Source: Sporosarcina sp. FSL K6-3457 (GTDB lineage Bacteria > Bacillota > Bacilli > Bacillales_A > Planococcaceae). Taken from it: 64,000 nt of DNA. The notes below the pieces were generated by a model, which was given only the letters and a program-made list of their open reading frames with translations, ran no database searches and had not been told where the DNA came from. Below, piece by piece: positions 26,180 to 35,143 of the stretch (the first letter of the stretch is position 1; each line of letters begins with the position of its first letter). Location: the NCBI RefSeq assembly GCF_038007285.1, contig NZ_JBBOWX010000001.1:3117501-3181500 (forward strand), given 5' to 3'. Made by a program: the position numbers and the translations under genes.

Positions 26180-26402
26180 GTTTGTAGAGGTAAATCGAGT
26201 CAGGAAAAGATTCTCTTGTTCCGCGAACAAACCATCGAGGTGCTTGGTTCTAAAAATCTTAGAATTGTTTATAATTGAATCAATTTCGTCATAGAACGAT
26301 TAAACACATAACACCAACAATGAATTGATAAAGCCTTTAATTTATTCGTCTTTACTTGTGAAATAAGTAATTATGAAATTGATTAATACAGTTGTTAATA
26401 CG
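26180..26402. other. Intergenic region downstream of the VanW gene
   Basis: AT-rich, no feature recognised; convergent genes end on both sides of this stretch and the following terminator. Confidence 0.4.
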
Positions 26403-26443
26403 CAAGAAAACCTCACCAAGATTACCCCTAGTGAGGTTTTCTC
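26403..26443. terminator. Terminator between convergent genes
   Basis: AGAAAACCTCAC pairs with GTGAGGTTTTCT around a 14-nt loop; it can serve both the VanW gene and the ABC operon, though it is about 80 bp from the latter's stop. Confidence 0.75.
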
Positions 26444-26524
26444 ATATAAATCTAGAGTGAATTGTGCAGCGGGCTGATGCTACTTATTCAAAGCCGCTAA
26501 AACTATTTATAATGGCACAGTTCC

Positions 26525-27133
26525 CTAAAAAACCTTTCTTTCATAAATTCGAATCGATAACAGCCATGAACAAGCATAGAGCGTAGTAACTAATAATATG
26601 ATGAACAAATAGAGTTGAGTAGCTTCTAACGTTAATACCATTTGAACAAACTCCCTAACTTTATCATTCACGTTAGGGATGAATAAAGGAATAAGTACCA
26701 GGTAAATAGCTAATGAAGCAAGCCCACCAATTAGCATATATTGACTTTTAAATTTATACGAAAACGGGAACATCAATGATATCGCTACCAGCACAGAGCT
26801 AGCGATCAATAGTATATCTTTCCACACCATTACTTCTTGATGAATGATTAAATTGCCAATAAAGATGGTGAAAACGACTAAGCCTATGAAAATAAATGTA
26901 CCGATATATTTTGAACTGACAATTTCTTTCCGTGTATAAGGCAAAGAATTGAGCAGCATATGACTCGCTGATTTTTCATCAACGCTATAAGCATTCATTA
27001 CAATTGCGATGCTAAATATTATGCCTATCCAGACATATGAGTCTTCTAAGAATAACAAAACAACTAAAAGTGGCAACAAAATCAATAACGTCGTCTTTTG
27101 CAAAAGGATATCTTTCCGAATTAAATTAAACAT
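26525..27133 (-). CDS. ABC-2 type transporter permease (YtrA-operon type)
   Basis: A 202-residue membrane protein with six hydrophobic segments. The start at 27133 (MFNLIRKDILLQK) overlaps the end of the ATPase gene by 8 nt; the longer frame from 27190 lies inside that gene. The N-terminal amphipathic NLIRKD and the DEKSASHMLLNSLPYTRKEIVSSKY loop are typical of ABC-2 permeases with GntR-controlled ATPases. Cargo unknown; bacitracin or cell-wall-stress response is the usual theme for such operons. Confidence 0.82.
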   Translation of the reverse strand: MFNLIRKDILLQKTTLLILLPLLVVLLFLEDSYVWIGIIFSIAIVMNAYSVDEKSASHMLLNSLPYTRKEIVSSKYIGTFIFIGLVVFTIFIGNLIIHQEVMVWKDILLIASSVLVAISLMFPFSYKFKSQYMLIGGLASLAIYLVLIPLFIPNVNDKVREFVQMVLTLEATQLYLFIILLVTTLYACSWLLSIRIYERKVF

Positions 27134-27995
27134 GCTGTTCAGCGCCTTTCTTTGTATAGAACATAATATCCTCAAGAGTTGCCTTCTCAATTAAAGCCGG
27201 TTCCCCAAAAATATCTTCTGCACGTGCTTTATTAACTGTTAATCCTACAAAACCATGGGTGGATTTTCTTATGGCTATAAATTCTCGTTCTGTATCCCCA
27301 TCCAATAGCTCCAGACCGCCCTTTACAATAGCGTACTCCTCTTCAATTTGAGTAAATTCTTTTGTGAAAATATGCTCACCATTATGGATAAACGTAATAT
27401 AATCCGCAAGACGATCCAAATCTGTCGTAATATGAGTCGAAAAGAAAATGGTTTTCTCCCCGTCTTGCATAAGATCACGTAAAATATCTAACAACTCCCT
27501 ACGAAAAATCGGGTCTAATCCAGATGTAGGCTCATCCATAATAATTAATTCCGCGTGATGCGATAAAGCCATTGTTAACGATGCTTTCATCATCATTCCT
27601 TTCGAAAATGACTTAATCTTTTTATCTAGTGGCAATTCAAATACTTGAACATAATAATCGAATAGATTGTCATCCCAGTTGGAATAGGATGGCTTTATTA
27701 TATTTTTCATTTCCGCTAACGTTACATGTTCATAAAAAATATTTTCATCGAACACAAAACCAATCCGCTGCTTGATTTCTTTTTCATGGTCCTTATAATT
27801 CAAACCGAATATCGAAATTGTTCCGCTATCTGGTCGCAATAAATTCATAATCAATTTAATCGTTGTTGATTTCCCCACACCATTTCCACCAATAAACCCT
27901 GTTACGAATCCCTTTTTAACAGTCAATGAAAAATCCTTTAGTTGAAAACCATCAAATGATTTTTGCACATGCTGTAATTCAATTACATTTTCCAT
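27126..27995 (-). CDS. ABC transporter ATP-binding protein
   Basis: A 289-residue ABC ATPase: Walker A GGNGVGKST (about residues 36-44), signature FSKGMMMKA (degenerate, with S-K-G-M in place of S-G-G-Q), Walker B LIIMDEPTSGLDP, switch STHI. A C-terminal ~70-residue extension follows, as in export-type ATPases. It starts at the last base of the GntR gene (1-nt overlap), so the three genes are one operon. Confidence 0.87.
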   Translation of the reverse strand: MENVIELQHVQKSFDGFQLKDFSLTVKKGFVTGFIGGNGVGKSTTIKLIMNLLRPDSGTISIFGLNYKDHEKEIKQRIGFVFDENIFYEHVTLAEMKNIIKPSYSNWDDNLFDYYVQVFELPLDKKIKSFSKGMMMKASLTMALSHHAELIIMDEPTSGLDPIFRRELLDILRDLMQDGEKTIFFSTHITTDLDRLADYITFIHNGEHIFTKEFTQIEEEYAIVKGGLELLDGDTEREFIAIRKSTHGFVGLTVNKARAEDIFGEPALIEKATLEDIMFYTKKGAEQHV

Positions 27996-28372
27996 CAGTC
28001 ATCCTCCGTAAACAATAATGTAAGTATTTCTTTGAGTTCTGCTAACCCCAGACCCATTTCTTTACCGTTTTGAATAGCATCCACCAACTTTTCTTCAATC
28101 ACTTTCATTTTTCTTTCCTTCATCATCTCCATATTTTGCTCCGCAACGAACGAACCTTTGCCAACAATCGAATAAATAAAGCCAGTTTTCTCAAGTTCCT
28201 CATAGGCACGCTTTGTTGTAATGACACTAATCTCTAAATCCTTTGCAAGCTGGCGCATAGAAGGAAGCGACTGCCCTTCTTGTAATTCACCTGTTAAAAT
28301 CAGCTTTTTGATTTGAGCATGGATTTGCGCATAAATCGGCTCTTTTGAACTGTTCGAAATAAGTATTTGCAT
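27995..28372 (-). CDS. GntR-family regulator, YtrA subfamily
   Basis: A 125-residue repressor consisting of a GntR winged helix (SLPSMRQLAKDLEISVITTKRAYEELEKTGFI) and the short C-terminal helical dimer arm of the YtrA group, without a ligand domain. It heads the ABC operon and is very likely its repressor; a palindrome lies 24 bp upstream of the start codon. Confidence 0.88.
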   Translation of the reverse strand: MQILISNSSKEPIYAQIHAQIKKLILTGELQEGQSLPSMRQLAKDLEISVITTKRAYEELEKTGFIYSIVGKGSFVAEQNMEMMKERKMKVIEEKLVDAIQNGKEMGLGLAELKEILTLLFTEDD

Positions 28373-28395
28373 GCAACTACCTCTTCATCTTTTAT

Positions 28396-28427
28396 TGTAT
28401 ATATACTATATACACACTATATACAAA
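28396..28427 (-). promoter_or_regulatory. YtrA-type operator
   Basis: TGTATATA and TATATACA flank a 3-bp centre (28396-28414), followed by a direct repeat of ACTATATACAC as ACTATATACAA. It is in the promoter region of the GntR-ABC operon. Confidence 0.6.
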
Positions 28428-28466
28428 TTATTTTTATTTTGCAACTGAAATTATTGTCAAACTCAA

Positions 28467-28522
28467 AAAAAACAGAAAACATGAGATTTATGATTTGCAA
28501 TCTCATGCTTTCTGTTTTTGAA
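28467..28522. terminator. Bidirectional hairpin with T-runs on both strands
   Basis: Stem arms CAGAAA-CATGAGAT and ATCTCATG-TTTCTG, loop about 11 nt, TTTTT on the plus side and more than 8 T on the minus side. It insulates the GntR-ABC operon promoter from the MFS gene. Confidence 0.7.
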
Positions 28523-28611
28523 TTATTTCGTTATCATCCACTGGGTTCATGCTTTTTAATAAACATGTTCTTTAATTGAATTTCGTACAGTAAAGGGCTT
28601 ACCGATTATTC

Positions 28612-28806
28612 TATCTTCATTCAGCAGAAGACTCCACCTCTATAGGTGGAGAGATGAATGCGGTTTTGTTTCCTGTTCAGCGAGTGTTCAAACGTCCGCT
28701 GAACGAAGATAAAGCCTCCGGCGGATGTCACAGATTTTGAATGGAGTCAATCGAGCAAGCTCGATTCAAAATCTGGACACAATTACGCCAAGGCTTAATT
28801 AATCGG
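28612..28806 (+). repeat. Chain-of-hairpins intergenic repeat (copy 1)
   Basis: Four stems in a row: CTCCACCT/AGGTGGAG, GTTCAGCG/CGCTGAAC, CCTCCGG-type, and a long stem starting TGTCACAGATTTTGAAT that pairs with ATTCAAAATCTGGACA around ATCGAGCAAGCTCGAT. It ends with AATTACGCC-AAGGCTTAATT. The same long stem and AATTACGCC end occur inverted at 52677-52985, so it is a dispersed family. Confidence 0.65.
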
Positions 28807-28838
28807 TCAAGCCATTTATAATTAACTGTTTAAAGAAG

Positions 28839-30047
28839 CTACACTTTTTTAAAATATTCCTTCCTTTTTGCACCTGAAACTGCTTTCAGTGCCATTAACC
28901 CTAATAAGAAGAAGGCAAATGAACCTATTAACCCCACAGGACGGATTGAAGTTAATTCAGCAGTTAAACCTATTAATACCGTTAAAGCAATAATAAAACC
29001 TGCTTCAATCACACTAAAAATGCTGCCGAACCTTCCCATCATCTCTACAGGAACGTAATTTTGGTAGAAAGTCAAATATCCTGTATTTGCAAACGTTACA
29101 GCAAATCCAATTAAAAATACACCAGTCGCCGCACTAAAAAAGCCATTTGAACTATAAAATACTAGATAGCCTATTGAGGTGAAAATAGTACCAAAACCTA
29201 TTAAAAGATTAACTGCAAGCTGCTTCGAAAATACTGAATTAATAATTGAACCTAGTATAAATCCAGCTCCAAAGATACTTAATAAAAAACCATAAATGGA
29301 ATCTGGCATTGAAAGTACTCCTTTAGCAAATGCTGTTTCGAGAGAATCTATTGCAGTCATGAATATAGTAGTACCGCTAAATAATACATAGATTTTTGTG
29401 ACATAGGTATAGTCCTTACTGAAATTAAAAACAACCCGAAAATCATTTTTTATCAGATCCCATGTAAAACTTTGTCCCTCTGTCTCTTTGAGTCTTGAAT
29501 CAACATTAGGTAGCATCATAATGATAATAGCCGATAGAAATAAAGCCACTGCATTCACATGGATGGCAGTATAAGGGGTACCCATCCAAAATAAAACCCC
29601 AGCAATGGTAGGACCTATAAGCGAACCACAAGAGTTGATAAAATTTCGTAGTGCATTAAAGCGTTGCCGATCTTTTTCAGGGATTAGTTTAGTCATATAA
29701 ACCATAGATGTAGGATGAAAAATAGCACTTCCCATATTAATGATAAACACCAGTATATAAACATAAATAAGTGAAGGTAAAAATGGAATTAACGCAATAC
29801 ATAGTGCTCGGAAAACATCTAATCCCATCATAAGTCGTCGGGTATTTACTCGATCAATTAAACTACCCGCCCAAGCATTCGAACATATCGTTGCAATTGG
29901 TCCTAGTATATACAGTAAGGCAATTGCAAGTGGCGAACCTGTTTCATTCAATACAATTAAATTCAGTGCGATTAGGTAAACCCAACCGCCCACATTTGAA
30001 ATCCCTATTCCGACTAGTAGCATTAAAGGGTACTTCCATCTGGACAT
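28839..30047 (-). CDS. MFS transporter controlled by a T-box
   Basis: A 402-residue major facilitator protein with about 12 membrane segments. The start ATG at 30047 is 8 nt after AAGGAG. The loop 2-3 motif is present in the form AGSLIDRVNTRRLMMGLDVFR, and a proton-antiporter-like TKLIPEKDRQRFNALRNFINSCGSLIGPTIAG lies in helix 4-5, as in MFS_3-type efflux pumps. The leader is a T-box, so it is made when one particular tRNA is uncharged; an amino-acid or peptide carrier is therefore likely. Confidence 0.82.
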   Translation of the reverse strand: MSRWKYPLMLLVGIGISNVGGWVYLIALNLIVLNETGSPLAIALLYILGPIATICSNAWAGSLIDRVNTRRLMMGLDVFRALCIALIPFLPSLIYVYILVFIINMGSAIFHPTSMVYMTKLIPEKDRQRFNALRNFINSCGSLIGPTIAGVLFWMGTPYTAIHVNAVALFLSAIIIMMLPNVDSRLKETEGQSFTWDLIKNDFRVVFNFSKDYTYVTKIYVLFSGTTIFMTAIDSLETAFAKGVLSMPDSIYGFLLSIFGAGFILGSIINSVFSKQLAVNLLIGFGTIFTSIGYLVFYSSNGFFSAATGVFLIGFAVTFANTGYLTFYQNYVPVEMMGRFGSIFSVIEAGFIIALTVLIGLTAELTSIRPVGLIGSFAFFLLGLMALKAVSGAKRKEYFKKV

Positions 30048-30080
30048 ATTCACCACTCCTTTTTTATTTTTATGAAAAAA

Positions 30081-30360
30081 TAAAAAAACTCACCCCCAAG
30101 ATAGTTATCTTGGGGGGCGAGTCATGTCGCGGTGCCACCCCAGTTCACCTCCACATTGCTGCAGAAGCCTAATCGAGTACTGCTTTGTGAATAAATCACC
30201 TGCGATACTCTATCTCGTTAACGTGAGAATACGTTGCATCATCATTGTTCCAAACAAATCCAATGCACAGCTCCAAGCCTTGTTTCAACACATCTCCTAT
30301 CCCTCTTTTTCAGCTACCAGAGGTCTCTGTAGATAGTACTTGTGTTTACTCTTCTTTTCA
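30081..30360 (-). promoter_or_regulatory. T-box riboswitch leader of the MFS gene
   Basis: Read on the minus strand: Stem I with the AGTA specifier-loop motif (30337-30340) and an upper stem CTATC/GATAG carrying the AGAGA-type bulge; the T-box GGGTGGCACCGCG (30128-30140); then a strong terminator (stem 30091-30120, seven T). The triplet opposite AGTA falls in GGAGATGTG (about 30289-30297), so the specifier is ATG or GAT. The C in TGGC predicts a tRNA with discriminator G, which argues against Met and for Asp. I leave it open. Confidence 0.85.
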
Positions 30361-30539
30361 TAGCTTTTTATATAGATTTTTTTATACTTTACATTATTTC
30401 AAACTAAAATTCAATCCAAAAAAAGAAAATTACCAATTAACTCTATAACGGATATAGAAGTATTTTCATTTATGGTTATTTAGTTCCATTAATTATTAAC
30501 CTCATGTATACTCCCATTTATTGAACAAGATCTAACACT
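30361..30539. other. Presumed promoter region of the T-box transcript
   Basis: AT-rich. On the minus strand TTGAAT-N17-TAAAGT and overlapping variants occur at about 30380-30416, a plausible sigma-A promoter. Nothing else was seen. Confidence 0.4.
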
Positions 30540-30830
30540 TTATGATCGATGCCTTTTCAGCATTTGTTGTAAATACTCTTCCGATTTTCCTTCTCGGATA
30601 CTAAGGCTTTCCCAACCCACATCTCTTAATTGCTTACCAATATAAATGATATGCATAGTGAGCCATCTGCCTTTCGATGGCTTCCAGCACCGTATGACGT
30701 TCACCACGGATATATATACTTTTCAATAAATCCTGAGCCTCTAATTCATTTAACGTCTCGAAAAGACATTTCCTAGATTCATTATAATTCTCCTCACGTA
30801 ATCCATTAAAAAGGGCTTAAATTAATTTCA
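30540..30830 (-). pseudogene. Remnant of a DUF1572 (DinB-superfamily) gene
   Basis: About 75 codons of a C-terminus are readable in two frames. First block: FETLNELEAQDLLKSIYIRG, then ERHTVLEAIERQMAHYAYH. After an out-of-frame deletion near 30648: YIGKQLRDVGWESLSIREGK and SEEYLQQMLKRH, then stop. The wording matches the DUF1572 C-terminal half. The start and most of the N-terminus are gone. Confidence 0.7.
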
Positions 30831-30964
30831 GTCGACTAACGAATATATTCATTAATGAGCTTTAACCTCAAGAAAGATACAATATATTTTACTGATGTAT
30901 CAACGATGTATAAAATCCCGCATAACCAATAAATTCTGACATACACACCCCCATTGAGCGCCAA

Positions 30965-31265
30965 GGGGGTTGCTTGATGTTAGCTTCCTAAAATTACTGC
31001 AACCTCAAATGAATAGGTAATATAAGGATTACCTCTCCGTCTATTAGGGGTAATACTCATGGGGGCCATTTGTTTTTTTGTAACAGAACTCTCTAGCCTA
31101 ATAACGTAAAAATCGCCAATCCAACAGGGTTACTTAAATCTCCCGCACCAAACTCCCCTACACGCACAGGAGCTATAGGAGTAGAAGTATCATACATTTC
31201 TACAGTACCATCGACAAAATCCGCTGGAATCAAAGGGTGTTCGAGTTGTCCCCATTCGCATTCTT
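30965..31265 (-). pseudogene. Frameshifted remnant of an unrecognised gene
   Basis: Two adjacent blocks read as protein in different frames: [15 protein letters not shown] and TVEMYDTSTP … VGEFGAGDLSNPVGLAI (about 31111-31255), then after a stop and frame change SSVTKKQMAPMSITPNRRRG … SFEVAVILGS and a stop (about 30983-31095). No family recognised. The first block overlaps the last ~12 codons of the HxlR gene in another frame, so the HxlR tail may itself be borrowed sequence. Confidence 0.45.
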
Positions 31266-31595
31266 CATAAATTCGATATGCTTAAATCCCCAACCACACA
31301 TGTCGGTCAAAACTGAACTTAACGTTCTTCCGTGATTGGACAAAGAATATTCAACTTTGGGCGGAATCTCTTGATACACTCTGCGTACTATGAGTCCGTC
31401 ACGTTCCATCTCACGAAGCTGATTGGTGAGCATTCCTTGCGTGACATTTGGAAGTAGACGTCTCAATTCCCCAAACCGTTTTGTACCTTGATGCAGTAAA
31501 ATAAACAAAATGAGTGGTTTCCATTTTCCACCGATCGCCTGCAAAGTAGACAATATACCCTGTGTCTTATTAGAATTGCAAATTTCCTTTCGCAT
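31230..31595 (-). CDS. HxlR-family transcriptional regulator
   Basis: A 121-residue winged-helix protein. The ATG at 31595 follows GGGAG by 8 nt; a longer frame to 31781 crosses the operator region and is not used. HxlR hallmarks are C7, [40 protein letters not shown], then [15 protein letters not shown]. The last residues after GFKHIEF do not look like the family. It is divergent from an oxidoreductase gene and probably represses it; most HxlR proteins respond to aldehydes, quinones or oxidants. Confidence 0.87.
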   Translation of the reverse strand: MRKEICNSNKTQGILSTLQAIGGKWKPLILFILLHQGTKRFGELRRLLPNVTQGMLTNQLREMERDGLIVRRVYQEIPPKVEYSLSNHGRTLSSVLTDMCGWGFKHIEFMKNANGDNSNTL

Positions 31596-31690
31596 CTTAC
31601 CATCTCCCAACCACATGATTTTTAACAACTTCTTAGTTAAAACTTTATCAAAGTATCCAGAATAAAAACAGTACGATGATTTATCATACT

Positions 31691-31710
31691 TAGTACGTTT
31701 TACCGTACTA
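31691..31710. promoter_or_regulatory. HxlR operator in the divergent promoter region
   Basis: TAGTACG and CGTACTA flank TTTTAC, a perfect 7-bp inverted repeat midway between the two divergent start codons. Confidence 0.65.
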
Positions 31711-31850
31711 TCTACCGAAATCAGGTGACGTCTATGGTACTTTTCACCGGACCTAGTCCGAAAAAAAAGCGTACTTGGCAAAAATGAAATTCCGCATAAT
31801 AATGGGGATGTAGATCACGATGCTACGAAAAATGAGAAAGGATGATTGTT

Positions 31851-32390
31851 ATGAAAATTATGGTTATCGCTGTACATCCCAATCTAAATCATTCCCGTGC
31901 CAATCAAGCTTTGGCACGAGAACTGAAAGATCACACTTACATCTATTTTCGCGACCTCTATCAGGAGTATCCCGATTGGAATATTGATTTGGAGAGGGAA
32001 CAGCAATTGCTGCTTCAATATGACCGGGTTGTGTTTCAGTTCCCTTTTTATTGGTATAGCTGCCCTCCCCTTTTAAAAAAGTGGTTCGATGATGTATTGA
32101 CGTTTGGCTGGGCTTTTGGACCCGGAGGAGATAATTTGAAAGGAAAAGAATTTATGGTAGCTACGACGACAGGCGGTACTGAAAAGCAATACCGTTCCGG
32201 GGGTTACAATTGGTTCACGATCAGCGAATTATTAAGACCTATACAAAGTACCCTCACCAGATGCAACGGCACCTATCTTCCCGCATTCGTCACCTATAAT
32301 GCGAACGAAGGCACGGATAAGTATCTCGATCAAGAGGCAAAAGAGTATGCAAAATATATCCAAACTTCCACGCACATGCTTGTCCATTAA
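31851..32390 (+). CDS. NAD(P)H oxidoreductase, flavodoxin-2 (KefF/MdaB-like) family
   Basis: A 179-residue flavoprotein. The ATG at 31851 has GAAAGGA 9-10 nt upstream. Motifs are IMVIAVHPNLNHSRANQAL, DRVVFQFPFYWYSCPPLLKKWFDDVLTFGWAFG, and ATTTGGTEKQY. Probably a quinone or electrophile reductase induced through the divergent HxlR regulator. It is shorter than, and distinct from, the oxidoreductase at 13196. Confidence 0.87.
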   Translation: MKIMVIAVHPNLNHSRANQALARELKDHTYIYFRDLYQEYPDWNIDLEREQQLLLQYDRVVFQFPFYWYSCPPLLKKWFDDVLTFGWAFGPGGDNLKGKEFMVATTTGGTEKQYRSGGYNWFTISELLRPIQSTLTRCNGTYLPAFVTYNANEGTDKYLDQEAKEYAKYIQTSTHMLVH

Positions 32391-32517
32391 TTTTCATGTA
32401 CCAAATAATACGACGATTAGTTGTCTTCTAAAAAGGAATTAGTGTTCTGTATAAAAGTTCTTTACTGTAACAAACTATAATTCTTCAAGAAAGGGCGCTT
32501 TAATTGAACGGGCAGTT

Positions 32518-32547
32518 AAAAGGATCTTTATGTTAAAGATCCTTTTT
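32518..32547 (+). terminator. Terminator downstream of the oxidoreductase gene
   Basis: AAAAGGATCTTTA pairs with TAAAGATCCTTTT around TGT, ending in a T-run. Confidence 0.85.
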
Positions 32548-32653
32548 CAGTACCGATATAAGCCCTAACAATACTAATGATTTCTTGTACTCTCATTTCT
32601 TCTCTCCACGGTACTCGACGCCACCCATAGCTGATTGAATCAGAATCTAGCAC

Positions 32654-33469
32654 CTACACCATGAATTTAGTCAACCAAGCGATATACCAAGCTCCTGGGA
32701 TAAACAACGCTTGCGCAAGGATTGTCCCTAGTAATCTTGATGTTATCATCATGACTGACATCCTCTTAAGCGTGAGATAGCTCCCTCTTTGATTGACCAC
32801 ATCGTCTGCCAAAACGGAGATTTTGGGGTCAATGAAGATCACCAGTAGAATCGTAGCGATGCCATTTACTAGACCTGAAGCCATAATCGCGGTTGAAGCC
32901 CGTTCTGGCGCTAGTATGGCTGCATATAAAGCGGATAATACGCCAATTGTATAGATGGCCGTTATCACCATGTTGATCAATAACAACTTCATCGGAATAT
33001 CTTTAATCGTAATGTCCTTCAAATAAGAGAATCTTGGAAGACGGAAATGCTTGACTCCACGCTTTATGTATTCCAAGGTTATTCCTTTTTTAATCAAGGC
33101 AGGAACTGATCCTTTTTCTTCAGCTAAATGAATGATTGCTCTTGAAAATAAGGCGATAAAGGTAGGTAGTAAAAGAATACCGAATAGGGTACCGAAAGTT
33201 GAGGCAGTGATGAGCACTCTAAATTGACCTTCGACAAATTCTAACGTGTTCTCTTTTCGTGCAGTATCGATTAAGCTACCTGTGAAGGGTTGTTGCATCA
33301 TATTCGCTAGTCTTGAAACAATGACCATGATGTTAAACAGTGACAGCGCTGATGCAATGAGCTTGACCCTCGCCCCCGACAATCTCACCGCATAAGCAAG
33401 CGTCTCGACTGAATGGATGACAAATAAAAAAAGGAAGATAAATAATACTTTTTCCGTTAAAAAATCCAC
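32654..33469 (-). CDS. amj: Lipid II flippase Amj
   Basis: A 271-residue integral membrane protein, the same length as B. subtilis Amj (YdaH, DUF2837), the alternative flippase that can replace MurJ. About six hydrophobic segments are seen. Family landmarks are VIHSVETLAYAVRLSGARVKLIA near the N-terminus, FNIMVIVSRLANMMQQPFTGSLID, and FIDPKISVLADDVVNQRGSY in the last cytoplasmic loop. It acts in peptidoglycan precursor export and would matter if MurJ is inhibited. I see no clear sigma-M promoter. Single gene. Confidence 0.9.
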   Translation of the reverse strand: MDFLTEKVLFIFLFLFVIHSVETLAYAVRLSGARVKLIASALSLFNIMVIVSRLANMMQQPFTGSLIDTARKENTLEFVEGQFRVLITASTFGTLFGILLLPTFIALFSRAIIHLAEEKGSVPALIKKGITLEYIKRGVKHFRLPRFSYLKDITIKDIPMKLLLINMVITAIYTIGVLSALYAAILAPERASTAIMASGLVNGIATILLVIFIDPKISVLADDVVNQRGSYLTLKRMSVMMITSRLLGTILAQALFIPGAWYIAWLTKFMV

Positions 33470-33541
33470 AATGAGTACCTTCTTTATTTTTAATAGTGAC
33501 TAGCCCAAAATCCAATCAGAACTCGACACTTCACAAATAGA

Positions 33542-33580
33542 AAAACATCCGTTCACCAAGTATAAGTGAACGGATGGCGA
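33542..33580 (-). terminator. Terminator of the lpdA gene
   Basis: CATCCGTTCAC pairs perfectly with GTGAACGGATG around TTATACTTG, then TTTTTC on the minus strand. Confidence 0.85.
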
Positions 33581-33657
33581 ATATTCAAATATTTAACTAT
33601 TTTATTCAGAATAAACTAGCCACGTGAACAATCATTTCAATATTTGAAGTATCTCCA

Positions 33658-35052
33658 TTACGCTTTCATAACATGAATGGGTCTCCCCATAATTATCTCA
33701 GCGGCTTCCATTGTCATCTCGCCTAAAGTTGGGTGAGCGTGGATTGTTAATGCAATATCTTCTGCAGTCATACCCGCTTCAATCGCCAGAGCTATTTCAG
33801 CAATCATAGTAGATGCACCATTACCTACGATTTGAGCACCTATTAATAAGCCATCCTCTTTACGTGCAACAAGTTTCACAAAACCTTCTGTTGCGTGTAA
33901 AGCTAGGGCACGACCGTTAGCTGCGAATGGGAATCGGGCTGTTGTTACTTCGATACCTTCTGCTTTTGCTTGTTCTTCATTGTAACCAACCGTTGCAAGT
34001 TCTGGATCTGTGAAGCATACAGCTGGGATGGCTAGGTAATCTACGCTTGATTTTTTGCCGGCGATTGCTTCGGCAGCTACTTTTCCTTCATAAGATGCTT
34101 TATGTGCAAGTTGTGGACCAGATACGATATCACCAATTGCATAAATATTTGTTACAGAAGTACGGCATTGTTTGTCTACTTGTAGTAAATCACGTTCTGC
34201 GAATTCGATGCCTAGTGCTTCCAGACCCATTCCATCTGTATTTGGACGACGACCTACTGTTACTAATACATAGTTAGCTTCAACTGTTTGTTCTTCTCCG
34301 CCAGCCTCATATGTTACAACTACGCCGTTGTCATGTTCTTCTACGCCTTTAGCTAATGCGTCAACTACAACCACTACGCCTTTTTTCTTTAAGCCCTTTT
34401 TCACAACTTGTGTCATTTGCTTTTCGAAACCAGCTAAGATGTCATTGCCACCTTCAATGATGGTTACTTGAGAACCTAATTTAGCGTAAGCAGAACCTAG
34501 CTCAGTACCGATATAACCACCACCAATGACAACTAATTTTTCTGGCACTTCAGATAAAGAAAGTGCGCCTGTTGAGCTAATTACACGATTAGTAAATTTG
34601 AATGCCGGAATTTCAACTGGACGAGAACCTGTTGCCAGGATTGCATTATTGAATGTGTAAGTTTGTTCGTTGTCACCATCGATTATACGTACAGTATTTG
34701 CATCTACAAAGTAGGCTACACCTTTCACGATATCGATGTTATTGCCTTTTAGAAGACTTTCCACACCACCTACTAATTTGGATACTATGCCATTTTTGAA
34801 CTCTTGCACTTTTGTCCAGTCCAGTTTTACGTCTTGTACAACAACACCCATAGCATCAGAATGCTTTGCTTGCTCAAAACGGTGACCTACTGAAATCAAC
34901 GCTTTTGATGGGATACAACCGACATTTGAGCAAACCCCACCTAAATACTCTCTTTCTACAATCATGACATTTTGCCCCATTTGTGCAGCGCGAATCGCCG
35001 CCACATATCCTCCTGGTCCCGCACCAATCACAAGCGTATCAATATGCTTCAT
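33658..35052 (-). CDS. lpdA: Dihydrolipoyl dehydrogenase
   Basis: A 464-residue FAD-dependent E3 enzyme. N-terminal FAD motif [15 protein letters not shown], redox pair Cys41/Cys46 in [18 protein letters not shown] motif [17 protein letters not shown], and the C-terminal active-site HAHPTLGE. It is not in a pyruvate or branched-chain dehydrogenase operon: it stands alone next to a TetR gene and between two copies of a shared operator. It is thus an accessory E3, perhaps linked to redox or another lipoyl system. Confidence 0.93.
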   Translation of the reverse strand: MKHIDTLVIGAGPGGYVAAIRAAQMGQNVMIVEREYLGGVCSNVGCIPSKALISVGHRFEQAKHSDAMGVVVQDVKLDWTKVQEFKNGIVSKLVGGVESLLKGNNIDIVKGVAYFVDANTVRIIDGDNEQTYTFNNAILATGSRPVEIPAFKFTNRVISSTGALSLSEVPEKLVVIGGGYIGTELGSAYAKLGSQVTIIEGGNDILAGFEKQMTQVVKKGLKKKGVVVVVDALAKGVEEHDNGVVVTYEAGGEEQTVEANYVLVTVGRRPNTDGMGLEALGIEFAERDLLQVDKQCRTSVTNIYAIGDIVSGPQLAHKASYEGKVAAEAIAGKKSSVDYLAIPAVCFTDPELATVGYNEEQAKAEGIEVTTARFPFAANGRALALHATEGFVKLVARKEDGLLIGAQIVGNGASTMIAEIALAIEAGMTAEDIALTIHAHPTLGEMTMEAAEIIMGRPIHVMKA

Positions 35053-35100
35053 CTACTTTATCCCCCTTATTCCTTGTTATTAAATGAAAACGGCGCCAAA

Positions 35101-35123
35101 AAAGATACCCATCAGTCTCTTTT
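35101..35123. promoter_or_regulatory. TetR operator copy upstream of lpdA
   Basis: AAAGATACC and AGTCTCTTT flank CATC; half-sites AAAGATAC and GTCTCTTT are complementary at 7 of 8 positions. An almost identical site precedes the tetR gene (35758-35781). It lies 49 bp before the lpdA start. Confidence 0.7.
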
Positions 35124-35143
35124 AAGTCGTAAAAAAGACGGCA

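Noticed and set aside
31596..31781. N-terminal extension of the HxlR gene to 31781
   Set aside because: It covers the palindromic operator and promoter region; the internal ATG at 31595 has a good ribosome binding site and gives family-typical length.
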